A DNA stretch of 64,000 nt from [Phialemoniopsis] sp. UDSM-2020 (taxonomy: Eukaryota > Ascomycota > Sordariomycetes > Thyridiales > Thyridiaceae): the NCBI GenBank assembly GCA_018873225.1, contig JAEILZ010000005.1, positions 3,844,001 through 3,908,000 on the forward strand. Reading direction: 5' to 3'. Position numbers and translations under genes: made by a program. The first letter of the stretch is position 1, and each line of letters starts with the position of its first letter. The notes under the pieces are model-generated. The model saw only the letters and a list, made by a program, of their open reading frames with translations. It was not told the origin of the DNA and ran no database searches. Of the stretch, positions 34,219-44,534 are shown piece by piece.

Positions 34219-35950
34219 CTACTGCTCCGAGACACGGTGCTCTCCAGTTCCCTTCTCGCCCTGGTCTTCCGAGCTGACGTCCAGAATCTGCTTGTGCTCG
34301 TTGTGGGCAGTCGACGCGGCGACGTGCTTGCGCGGCTGCTTCTTCCATTCCTTAGCCGGGATGCCGTCCCGGAAGAAGCCATCGATCTCCTCGATGGTGC
34401 GTCCGGTGACCTCGCCAACACAGAAGTAGACGTAAGCCCAGGTGACGAAGCACAGTCCAGTGTAGACGAAGCCGGTCTTGGGGCCGAGGTTGGCAGAGTA
34501 GTAGAGGTAGGGCAGCGTGAACACGGTGACCCAGACGGTAACCCAAAAGCAGGCGACGGCGACAGCGTAGATCTTGTTGCGGTTGCGGCCGACAGCCATC
34601 TCGGATGCCTAGATAGATTGTGTCAGTAAACAGTCAAAGTGATAAGCAGATTTGAAAAGCTCTTACAATTGTCCATCCCAGGGGACCCCATGCAAAGTTG
34701 AACGCGACAATCTCAATGATGACGAAGCTGATGATGACCTTTCCGATGACCTGAGTAGGCTCTCCACCTGGAATGCCAAGGCAACCGACGACGAAGATGG
34801 ACACAGTCATGATACCAGTCGTCACCATGAGCAGCGGGCGTCGGGGCAGACGATTGGCCAGCAAAACGGCAGCCAAGACGACAAAGACCTGAATGATGAA
34901 GACGATGAGGGTCATCAGGAAGGGGTCCTCCAGACCAATGGCCTTGCTGAAGACGGTGCCGAAGTAGTAGAACCACTGGATGCCGTTGATCTGCTGGGCG
35001 ACAAGAGCACCCGCGCTGTAGATGACCTTGCGGCGCTCGATCGGGTCGGTGATGAGCTGCATCCAGCCGCCCTGGGCCTCGACCTCGAGCTCCTCGTTAA
35101 GGGCAGCCTCCATCTCCGCCACGGCGGGGGCGGGGTCGTACGTCTTGTCATCGCGGTTCAGGCGGCGGAGCGAGTTCTCGGCAGCTTCGCGGCGACCACG
35201 GCGCATGAGCCAACGCGGAGACTCGGGGACGAACCAGATGCCAGAGAGAATGAGGGCCGGGAACAACAGCTGGAAGCCGATAGGGAAGCGGTAGGCAAAG
35301 GTCGTGTCGATGTTCACCATGCCGCGGTTGATACCGGCGGCAATGATCTGGGAGATAGAGAGAGTGAGCTGCCAACACATGAGTAGAGGGCTGCGCATCG
35401 ACTCTGGAGCAATTTCCTGGACTCTGTTAGTATTGCAACCCTCACCGATCTCAAGGTCGGTAATGAAACTTACTCCCATGTACAGGGGCGAAGTAGCCGA
35501 GAAGTTGCCAACGCCGAAGCCAAGAATGGCACGGCCAGCAGTGATAAGAGCCCTGTTCGAGGAAGTGACAAGCTGCAGCACAACTCCGAGGATGATGGCG
35601 CCGGTGCCGACCAAGAAGACGCCCTTCCGGCCGAGGTAGTCGTTGAGCGGCGCCGCACCCAGGGACCCGACCAACTCGCCGACGTTGATCATGGAGGTCA
35701 TGACCGACAGAGTCGATGGTGATATAACATATTCCCCGTCACCATTTTGCTCACCAAAGTGCCGGATGAAGACATCTACACCAAAAAATAGTTAATAAAG
35801 ATATCTAACTAACTTTCAATAACTTCAGATGAAAAAAAACTTACCAAGAGTAGATACACCATTAAAATATACCCCATCATAGCCATATAAAAAAGCTCCT
35901 AAAGAGGCAAAACCGCAAAAAAGCCATATATATGGGTATTTTATAGCCAT
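34219..35950 (-). CDS. MFS sugar transporter
   Basis: Sugar porter family H+ symporter. Exons 35950-35845, 35775-35474, 35416-34667 and 34608-34219 give 515 residues. It starts MAIKYPYIWLFCGFASLG; family motifs are NDYLGRKGVF (helix 2-3 loop), PESPRWLMRRGR (after helix 6), VAQQINGIQWFYYFG (helix 7) and WGPLGWTI before the last intron. The tail is hydrophilic and Glu/Lys-rich. The first exon has A/T in the third position of 28 of 35 codons, unlike the GC-rich remainder. A TATA-like element lies at about 36038-36045. Divergent from it is an intracellular GH32 enzyme, so the transported sugar is plausibly a fructose-containing oligosaccharide (inference). Confidence 0.87.
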
Positions 35951-36937
35951 GATGATAGTTAGTAGTTTGAGGTCTTGTTGATGTTGTGTGGTGATAAGAA
36001 GATATGGTAGAACATGTGGGATAGGTGCTGGGATACTTATAAAATCTTCTTGCCGCTAATGCAGTTGGATAAAAGAGTAGCAAGTCACCCCAGATCCTTC
36101 CCCTGGAGATCCCATAACCCCAGATGATGGAGAAGTGCTTGAAGAATTTTGAGCGTGTGATGTTCAAAAACTGGCGTGTTGTCATCCCAAGTCATGAAAG
36201 ATTGTGTCCACTTAGTTTGACTTAACTACATTGGGCTTGCCGCTGGTAGCTTTGCCACGGCATGAAATTGGACAGTGGGTCAAGCTCGGTCGTCTGATGT
36301 TTCGAAGCTGGAGGCGTTTCAAGGAAAAGTACATGAGTTGCGCCTAAACTCTACTAGCAGCACTATTAGCTACTAACAAACACATTAGATCAATTAACAA
36401 CCAAATCATCCGATCTACACGTAGCAAACCTTCCAAAGTTAGCACATCAGATTAAATCGCCTTAGAGTCAGTTACTGTCAAAAGTTGAGCCATCAGTCTT
36501 CACAGACAGCAGAATAAGCATCTTGACAACTGGCGGTTTCGGCGCTAGAGAGGATCGGATCAGTTAAGAGTTGAGGTATATAGCCTGGAAAAGCTATGTA
36601 ACTTACTAACACCCACTTGAACCCACCTAACTCACTGAAGCACCACGCGAGTCAGGACCACATTCTGCTGAGAATGCCGACGCCGTCGGTCAACAGGCGG
36701 CGGCCGGCAAGAGCCACGGCATGTTGTCTTGGCATGGCTTGAATCAAACGATCGTTGCAACTTCAACAACACAACCGATCCCGTAACGGCCGGTGAGCCC
36801 GGCGTGGCGCTCCTCAGACCACTTTGGAAATTGCTAATAATGACCAGACGTAATCCTCTAAAGTATTATGTTGCCTAGGATATAGTTCTTCAGAAGAATC
36901 TTTGTATACGGCAAAGGAGAAGTCTACACGATTCGCG
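35951..36937. promoter_or_regulatory. Divergent region, sugar transporter / GH32
   Basis: A stretch of 987 bp. The first 250 bp next to the transporter are A+T-rich. Around 36655-36810 there are GC-rich blocks with several CGG/CCG triplets (GGCGGCGGCCGG, GGCCGGTGAGCCC), candidate sites for the neighbouring Zn2Cys6 protein. No gene is supported inside. Confidence 0.5.
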
Positions 36938-38518
36938 ATGAGCAGCACAAGCCTCGTACCAACTCCACCTCCCGAGAGCGGCTGCTACAGCCGCGTCTCT
37001 CCTGCTCAGGCCGCAGCGGATGCCATCCCACTGTTGGTAGACGATACCTATCATGTCTTTCACTTGACCACTCCTCCATTCACAAGACACCACCCGCCCC
37101 GGCTTCGCTCGAGCTGGTGGCGCATTCGCTCCAAGAACCTCGTTGATTGGACTCGTGACGTCGAGCCCTGCCTGAGGCCGAGCGATGACAAGACGGCTCC
37201 CGATTCGGACGGCGTCTGGACCGGCGCTGCCGTCCTCGGACCGGATGGGAACATGAACATCCTTTACACCGGCTACAACCTCTCGGAGAATGGCAAGCAA
37301 GTCATTCTCCGGGCAACATCGTCAGACCGTCACGGTACCAAATTCCAGTATCCCGGCCACGAGATCACGTTCAACGGTGATGGCCGGTCGAAACTTGAGC
37401 ACATCGACTTCCGGGACCCTTATATCTTCTATAATGAGGCCGAACAACAGTACTGGATGATCATTGCCTCCAGGCTGGCCGAGGGCCCGCACTGGAGCAG
37501 AGGTTGCATTGCTCTACTCAAGTCCACTGACCTTGATACTTGGACATTTGCCCCAGAGCCCCTGTACTCTCCCAACGACATGTTCTGCCCCGAGTGCCCC
37601 GAGCTGTTCAGCCTGCCCAACGGCAAGTGGTACCTCGTCTACTCGCGCTTTCACGCACCGAACGCTGGCACTGTCTACCGTGTCGCGGACTCCCCGTATG
37701 GCCCCTTCCGGATACCCCGCGATGGGTCGCACGGCCGGCTTGACGGCCGGAGGTGGTACGCCGCTAAGTCTTGTCCCAAGGTCGGCGACCCGAGCAAGCG
37801 GATCTACTTTGGCTGGACCGGCGACTACGTCGATGAAGAGGGCAAGTGGTTGTGGGGTGGTGACCTCGGGATCTCCCGAGAGATATCCGCAGATGAGGAC
37901 GGGTACTTGCGCGTCGACCCTGCTGCCGGAATCGAGGAGTTGTTCACGGAGACATCCCAGATCGTTTCATCCAAGATCGTCCCGACCCAGCTGTCGCTTT
38001 CGTCTGTTGGCTCGACCAAAGCCACCTTCCCGGAGCTGAGTGCCGCAGGTACTGAGGACCTCCTCCTGCACTTCGACATCAGCAGTTACGATGCGCATTC
38101 CTTCGGTGTCCTTCTGCAGGCCGATGCAGATGAGAAGGCGCACCGTCTGCAGTTGACGCCGGCGCGGGGTGGCAGATACACCGTCGCGTTGCTGACGGAC
38201 TTCCCGCCGCTGGATGACTTTTGGGCGGACCAATATGGTCTGCACCTGCCCCGCCCCGTCGATGGCCCTGAAATTGTGCGCCATGAGGACGTGAACCTAG
38301 CCGGAGGAGTGACAGTCATACTCCGAGGCCAGTTGATTGAAGTATTCTGCGGAGGACGGTCGATTAGCTTCCGCCTCCCTCTTCCCACCGCGCCGGTCAC
38401 GACTGACCACCCTGTTCCTGAAACACGCCGCCTGGGCTGGTTTGTCGAGGACGGCGAGGTCGAGCTTTCCAATGTATCATTAAGACACGGCGGTGCTCTT
38501 TGGAGGACAGACGCTTAA
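36938..38518 (+). CDS. Intracellular glycoside hydrolase family 32 enzyme
   Basis: Single exon, 526 residues from ATG 36938; the open frame extends 36 nt upstream but only to a TTG. It is a five-bladed beta-propeller plus C-terminal beta-sandwich of invertase/inulinase/levanase type, cleaving beta-fructosides. Catalytic candidates are Asp28 in AADAIPLL (nucleophile position; the usual WMNDPNG block is replaced, as in some GH32 subgroups), Asp160 in HIDFRDPYIF (transition-state stabiliser) and Glu219 in FCPECPELF (acid/base). There is no signal peptide, so it would act on imported sugar. Its neighbours are the divergent sugar transporter and a convergent Zn2Cys6 gene only 49 bp away. Confidence 0.85.
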   Translation: MSSTSLVPTPPPESGCYSRVSPAQAAADAIPLLVDDTYHVFHLTTPPFTRHHPPRLRSSWWRIRSKNLVDWTRDVEPCLRPSDDKTAPDSDGVWTGAAVLGPDGNMNILYTGYNLSENGKQVILRATSSDRHGTKFQYPGHEITFNGDGRSKLEHIDFRDPYIFYNEAEQQYWMIIASRLAEGPHWSRGCIALLKSTDLDTWTFAPEPLYSPNDMFCPECPELFSLPNGKWYLVYSRFHAPNAGTVYRVADSPYGPFRIPRDGSHGRLDGRRWYAAKSCPKVGDPSKRIYFGWTGDYVDEEGKWLWGGDLGISREISADEDGYLRVDPAAGIEELFTETSQIVSSKIVPTQLSLSSVGSTKATFPELSAAGTEDLLLHFDISSYDAHSFGVLLQADADEKAHRLQLTPARGGRYTVALLTDFPPLDDFWADQYGLHLPRPVDGPEIVRHEDVNLAGGVTVILRGQLIEVFCGGRSISFRLPLPTAPVTTDHPVPETRRLGWFVEDGEVELSNVSLRHGGALWRTDA

Positions 38519-38567
38519 GATAGAACAATAATTAGAACAACGTTTGCCTAGATTCGCCTTTCCTGTC

Positions 38568-40840
38568 CTAGGTACCGCCCAAGGTGTTGCCGAGAAGCAA
38601 AGAGCTTGGGTCCAGCTGTGCCGCGCTAAGCAGATCGAAGGCGCCGTTGACACCATGCGCGAGATCCCAGTCTCCGAAGTCCGTGTATTCAAAGGCCTCG
38701 GTTATGTAGTTTGCCATCATCGGACTGACGGTGTCGTCGAGCGGTTCGTTCAGGTTGACAGCGAGAGCATGCTCGAGACCTCTCAAGATGGCGCCCTCAA
38801 GCCGGTTGACGGCGTACCGCATCGGCTCGCTGCTCTTGCTCATCATGCGCAGGTTCCAGAGGTAAGAGTTGAGTGTATCCTGCCAGAAACTACGCTCCTG
38901 GGAGGAGAGCGAAGTAACGAGAAGTAAAGTAGTGAATGACCCGACAAGAGCAAAGAGGTATGGCGAAGCTGCTGCGGCGTTAGAGTATTGTCGTATCCAG
39001 ACGTGAAAGGAGGAAGGAAGAGAGAGAAAGCAAAGAAGTCTTTTTCAACGTACTGAAATACCAAAACGCCTCCAGTTGATCTGGTCGCAGGTTCAGCGCG
39101 AACCCAATAGCGTTCTGCGCTGTTTGTAGAGCAAGCTGCCTGATGCTCGAAAGAAGCTGGTCATCGGTGCATCGCGGCGGCATGGCTGTTGATCTAATGA
39201 GCCTGCGTAGAATAGCAATCACCACCCCATAGTATGAGAAATGAAGATAGCCTACATGGAAGTCAGTCAGAATTTGAGCAAATATAGCAGTAAACAAGGA
39301 ACATACCGTGAAACGATAACTTCCTCTGATAGGTGATGTTCATTTGCAGTGATGATGGTATGCTCTGGTACCACTCTTGTAAACGATCCAACAATGGCTG
39401 AGCTCGCTGGTAAAGCAAGACAGCATCTTGGTCGTAGGAAGTCCGAGCGGTGTAGAAAGATGATAAGACAGCGGATAGGATCTGCGTGAGCTGGACCATG
39501 AGAATGAATTGGACTTTGCCAGTCGCACTGATCGACCGCCGCTCCTCGTCGGCCATGGAGTTGTCACAGTCGGCAAAGTCCGAATGCGTGAGCTCTTGGA
39601 CGCTCCAGTCGTCGTGGTGAATGTGAACAGGGCGCCCATACGCCAGGGCTGTCCATCTGTCTTGCATGTAAAGCGCCCAGCTCAGCCTTTTGCGGATATT
39701 TCGCTCCCATGCTGGGATGGACCAGTTGGTGGCATCAAGGTGCAGGCCCAAACACTGGCCGATCGCCAGTGCCTGGCAAGTCAGACCCCACGCATAAGTA
39801 TGGTCTGGATTTAGCGGGTCCTCAGGCTGGCATTGAAGGAGGATGAGAATAGCTTGGATGGAAGACAGCTTGGGTCGGTGGTACGACGTCGAGATGGCTT
39901 CGTGCAAGAGCTTCCTGAGCAGCACCGAGTCAGGCATGCGGCGGATGGACAGCTCCGGATCGTAGGACCACCAGCGCAGCGCTGACAGATACACGGCTCC
40001 CAGGACCGCGGGCTCGATGTGTCGATGCGACCGGGTGTAGTTCAGCATGAAGAACTCTTTGTGGAGCAAGGGGTAGCACGGTTGGACATGCCGCCAAAAG
40101 AGCTCCACCAGACTCGGGCCGTTGGGCCGCACGCAGGCCTCGATCGCATCGACTTGGTGGTGACCGGCATCATACTCGAGAGCCTTTTTGTCAGACACCA
40201 TGTGGAACGTCAAGGGGTAGTCCACAAGGCCCGCGTCGCGCTCTAGGACACGCCGGATGGCGTGCGTCTCGAGACTGAACTCTTGAGTGAAAGGATCGTA
40301 CGGTCGGTGACGCTAGTCAGTCAGTCCTCTCTGCCTCCCAATGAGCACAGGATTAGGACTTACCATGAGGATCGGTTCCATATCGCTACCGAGACCGTAC
40401 AGCTCTGCGAACCGCGATTGTGCTAGGCCAAGTGTGGAGGCGTCGGGCGTGAAATCTGACACTGCCGACGCGGACCGCTCATTCTCCGGCCGCCCGTCGG
40501 CTGCGGCCCGGCTACGGTCCTGGCTGTCGCGCGTCAGCTGCCGCGACTGCTCCGGGGATGTGTCTCCTTGGGTAGAGAGGCCTTCGACAAGGTGGACGAG
40601 GGTCGCCGACGGCCGGTCATTCCTGGTCGGCGTGTCGGGCGGCGGCGGTAACCTGTCCGGGGGCTTCTGCTGAAAGGTGCAGGCCGACCCGCGCAGCTCG
40701 CAGTGGACACATTTGCCCTCCTTCTCCTTGCCGACGATGCACCGCGTCTTCCTCCTGCGGCACGCGTCGCACGGCCGCAGACTCCGCCTCGGCTTCTTCC
40801 TGGCGCCTGATTGATAGTCAGAGGGCGTCAAGACCTCCAT
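38568..40840 (-). CDS. Zn2Cys6 transcription factor next to GH32
   Basis: Exons 40840-40364, 40312-39307, 39251-39054 and 38971-38568 give 694 residues. The last acceptor could shift by 3 nt. Near residues 24-54 is the zinc cluster CDACRRRKTRC, then VHCELRGSAC, preceded by a basic RKKPRRSLRP stretch. The fungal-specific middle homology region covers about 230-500, including LSWALYMQDRWTALAYGRP, typical of the domain. It faces GH32 tail-to-tail. The likely role is induction of the GH32/transporter pair by their sugar (inference from context); xylanase- or inulinase-regulator-like assignment is not possible without comparison. Confidence 0.86.
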
Positions 40841-41180
40841 CGCGACGTGTTTTGACGATGGGAAAGTTTGAAATCCTTAGGCATGTGATGCCAACTGCAC
40901 TAGACTGATCCTTAGTGCAAGTATCCCCTAATGTCGTGAAGTGGTGGGTCAGGTTAGGTGAGCTGAGACATCGAGACCACCTGAACCCCAGTGTACTGCC
41001 ACCAACCAGTGCGGACCAAGACGAGATCTCATGCCGATGGAAATTCGTCGATTCATGTTGGAGAAGACCTATCTTAGATTGATTCTCTCATGTTTCACCT
41101 ATGTATCTTCCCCTCCGCGGATGCATCATCTTCCCAAAAAGACGAATGCAGCAATGCAGCCATCCACATGACCAAAAAGC
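40841..41180. promoter_or_regulatory. Upstream region of the second Zn2Cys6 gene
   Basis: About 340 bp between the regulator's ATG and the tRNA terminator. It contains scattered AGGTGA and GATAAG-like elements but nothing I can assign firmly. Confidence 0.35.
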
Positions 41181-41186
41181 AAAAAA
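41181..41186 (-). terminator. Pol III T6 terminator
   Basis: Six thymidines on the minus strand begin immediately after the discriminator base of the tRNA-Val gene, as expected for RNA polymerase III termination. Confidence 0.75.
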
Positions 41187-41281
41187 TGATTTCGTCCAGG
41201 CTCACTGGAGACCTTCAGTGAGTAATATGGGGGTGAACCCACATGTTAGACTGATGTGATAACCAACTACACCACGAAACC
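41187..41281 (-). tRNA. tRNA-Val(AAC) with intron and shortened T-loop
   Basis: The acceptor stem GGTTTCG pairs fully with CGAAATC (one G-U). The anticodon stem TCAGT/ACTGA encloses the loop CTAACAC with anticodon AAC. A 23-nt intron (41221-41243) sits at the canonical position after base 37. The T-stem TCCAG/CTGGA is intact, but the T-loop is TGAGC, 5 nt rather than 7, as if TC were lost from TTCGAGC. This removes the conserved TTC core and damages the B-box promoter (GGTTCRANNCC). The mature length is 72 nt before CCA. The rest is so well preserved, including the terminator, that decay must be recent, or this is a sequencing deletion. Confidence 0.8.
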
Positions 41282-41534
41282 ATCGATGGAGTGCGATCGG
41301 CAGATAGCAGCGATTATGGACAGTGCATCCTACTGCAGAGCCGAAGGACTTTCAGGATTTAGAGTCAGCGATGTCGACTTGCCACAAGGTCACCGAGTTT
41401 CCCAATGTAAAATTGTGAGACACTGCTTTACATGTAGATGTTCTGAGACATTTTCAAGAATGAGACATAGACAAACCTTTCCAAATATAATTTGATGTAT
41501 TCCAATTTTTGATTGAGAGGACTTCTATGGCTGA

Positions 41535-43378
41535 TCATACAATATCCTCCAGCTCGCCGTCAGATAGATCCTCCTCCTGCATAGCATACATCGTCTCGAC
41601 CGACTTTATCTCCACCACGCCATGCTTCTTGGCATACTCATGCCATAGTTTGAGCATCTCCTCGAATCGCTCCGGCTCCTTATCCCGCAGGTTGACGTCC
41701 TCGGCCAGATCACTGGCGAGGTCATACATCTCCCACTCGCCCGTGCCCCAGGGCGACGGCAGGCGCACGATCTTGTACGTACCCTTGCGCAGGGCCTGTC
41801 GTCCCATGAATTCCCAACCCGTTACGGTGTCATCGTCATGTACCTTGTCCTCAATGCCCTTCATATACTTAATCCAGCTCTTTCCCAGCATGGTCTCGAC
41901 CGTCTTGCCCTTGTACTCGGTCCCCGGATGCTGAACACCCGCAAGTTCTAGTACGGTGGGGAGGATGTCCATGATTGTGCAGTACGTATGGCTGACGCCC
42001 TGGCGCTTCCACTTGGGGTAGGACACAAGGGAGCAGACACGGATGCCGCCCTGATGCGTGAAGAATTTGTAGAACTTGCTTGGCGCGGTTCCCACCTGCG
42101 CCCAGCGGTTGCCGTACCAGCAGAAGGAGTTCGGTGCACCCAGGTTGTCGAGTGAGTTATCAAAGTACTTGACAAGACCAGGCAAGATGTTGCGGTTGGC
42201 CGGAGCGGCCTCAAGCATGGTGCCTTCAGCACCGTTGTCTGACCCGGGAAGCAAAGAGATTAGCTTTCGAACTCTTTGACTATGCGATAATTTTGATAAT
42301 GGGAGTGATCCTTACCGGACAGGAAGAAAACGGCCGTGTTCTCCAGCTCGTCTCCAAGGTAGTCGAGCAGCAAACCGATGTTGTAGTCCATCCGCTCGAC
42401 CATGCCGGCAAAGACCTCCATCTTACGCGCGGAGCGTCGACGGGCCGTTTCATCGCGCTTCTCCCAGTCTTGGTTCGCCTTGCGTCGTGGGTACTTACTC
42501 AGCGGCGCGGGCTTGAAGTTTTCTTTTGGGATGAAGCCTAGGTCCTTCAAACGCTCAATACGCTCGGCACGAAGCTTCTCTGGGCCCTCATCATATCGGC
42601 CACGGTAATGCTCAATGTAGTCCTTCGGCGCCTGTAGTGGGAAGTGAGGTGCTTGGAAGGGCAGGTACGCGAAGAAGGGTCGCTTGTCATCGGTAGGACG
42701 GTCCTCTAGGTAGGTGATGAGACGTTGGACAAAGTAGTCCGAAGAGTAGTAGTCCTTGGGGAGCTCTTCAATGAACTCATCCTCGTCAAGATACATGCCC
42801 TTCAAGCCATCACGGAAGACAGGTCTGAAGCGCTCATCATCAGGCTCAAGCTCGGGCTGCCATCCGTGGTTGTTGCCACCGCCAAGCAACATGGTGAATG
42901 ACTTTTCGAAACCACGAGCCTTGGGGGAGTGTTCCTTTGTGTGCCCTAGATGCCACTTCCCCGCCATAATGTTGTAGTACCCAGCATCTCGAAGAAGCTC
43001 AGGCATCGTGACAACCCTGAATACATCCCGGGTTAACAACAAGGCTCATCAGCGATATGGGATTACTGCTTACTTGTCGCTAAGGTGCCCGAGGTAGGCA
43101 GGTTGTCCTTGTGTCTCGGGAAGGTTGTACTTGCCCGTCTGAAACTCAGGAATGGTTCCCAGCCCTGACAAGTGGGCGCTGGTACCGGTCATGAGCATGG
43201 ATCGTGACGGGGAGCAGGCAGGCGATGCCTGAAAGTCGCTAAAACGGACGCCAGCATTTCCCAGTCGGTCAATATTGGGCGTCTTGATCTCGCCGCCGAA
43301 GCAGCCTGGATCTGTGAAACCCAGATCATCGGCGACGATGATGAGGATGTTGGGCCTCTCATCCTTGGTCGGCGCCAT
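41535..43378 (-). CDS. Cytosolic AtsA-type sulfatase
   Basis: Type I sulfatase hydrolysing sulfate esters. Exons 43378-43074, 43016-42316 and 42238-41535 give 569 residues, starting MAPTKDERPNILIIVADD (an upstream in-frame ATG adds ten residues). The metal site DD is at residues 17-18. The formylglycine signature is canonical: C55-S-P57-S-R59 in SPACSPSRSMLMTG. Later segments are MAGKWHLGHTKEHSP and DNGAEGTMLEAAP (metal site), and the tail is acidic. There is no signal peptide. The organisation resembles bacterial Pseudomonas-type arylsulfatases, a group found in fungi with suspected bacterial ancestry. It is divergent from an MFS transporter, which suggests import followed by intracellular desulfation of an organosulfate. 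Confidence 0.88.
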
Positions 43379-44534
43379 CGTGTACAGCCTGTAGGGTGAG
43401 GGTGGCAAACGCGGTGTACTGTGACTTGCAAAAGGGCTCTAACAGCAGTGCTACTTGGCAATGCGACCACCCTGTCTCCTGGCTTTTCACACAGCTCAAT
43501 AGTGCACAAAGTGGCGCATTGGTCTTTATGGCGAGGGGTTCGTGAGGAGTTGTTCTCCAACTCCCCGGGTTTCCAGTAGTAAATGATCGGCACTTTTGTG
43601 ACCCCACTCAAGTTTACTGACAGTACGGCTGATTTAAACCCACAAACACAGAGAGGAGTCCGCGCGAGATACCCGAGGATCTCAGCTTCAGAACGGCAGT
43701 CTGCGAGAATGATGCTTTTTACAAGTCAAGGGTTGTTCAATATCCCGCGAGACGGCCAGGTGACTCAAGATGATCGGCCGCTATCGAACTGTGGCGCCCA
43801 GTCCGAGGTCTGCGTGAAGTGACGCGTGGTCAGCTCTTGGTGGCAGTTTGCTCAGTTGCCCTCCTCAACGTGTAAATCACTGCCGTCCGTGGTGTAACTA
43901 TTTTCCTCCATCTCCACCGCATCTTTTCTCTGACTTTGACCTGTCATGCGGGCCATGTCCGACTTAAATGCTGGGGGAAGAAGGCGTTGTCTCCCAGAAT
44001 CGGGGTCGGCCGGCGCGGCTCTCGGCGGACACCCGCACCATCTCCCCGCACCCCCAACCGACAGCCTTCCTCCACCCAGGGTATGACGGTCCTCGGGACC
44101 TGACAGCCATCCCTTGACCGGGTTCACGGCGCGGACCTGGCCCCTGAGGATTGCTAAGCCAAGACCACTAATGACACTTTCTTGGCTAGCCATCACTAAG
44201 GCACCTCTAGCCCTGTCTCGCCTGCACGCCGCTATGCTCAAAGGATGCTCGACTGTGTCGGCAAATGGAGTTTGCAGCTGCTTTACCATGGCAAGTCTGC
44301 GTCGCCAGCCTTCCAACCCTTTCAGGAGAGGATCTACCCCATTGCCCCAGCAATCTGGGGTATTTTCTGGAGAAAACTCTTCTCACGACGCGCCGACTGG
44401 TTACCCTATTAAAAGTCGCACATTTGTCCTGCAGCTTGACCCTGGAAACTTTTTCGATCGACATCGACATTCGACACACTTAACTTGCTCATCTTCTTCC
44501 TCAACACCTAGTTCTCGCTGAACTGTCACTCGCC
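43379..44534. promoter_or_regulatory. Divergent promoter, sulfatase / transporter
   Basis: A long 1156-bp region between outward-facing genes. A TATA-like CTATTAAAAG lies near 44405-44415, about 120 bp before the transporter ATG, followed by a pyrimidine-rich leader ending in CACTCGCC before ATG. Open frames here (for example antisense at 43852-44316) show no motif and are not annotated. Confidence 0.5.

Noticed and set aside
34652..35386. 244-residue plus-strand open frame opposite the sugar transporter
   Set aside because: Asp/Glu-rich antisense shadow of GC-rich coding DNA; the minus strand has all transporter motifs.
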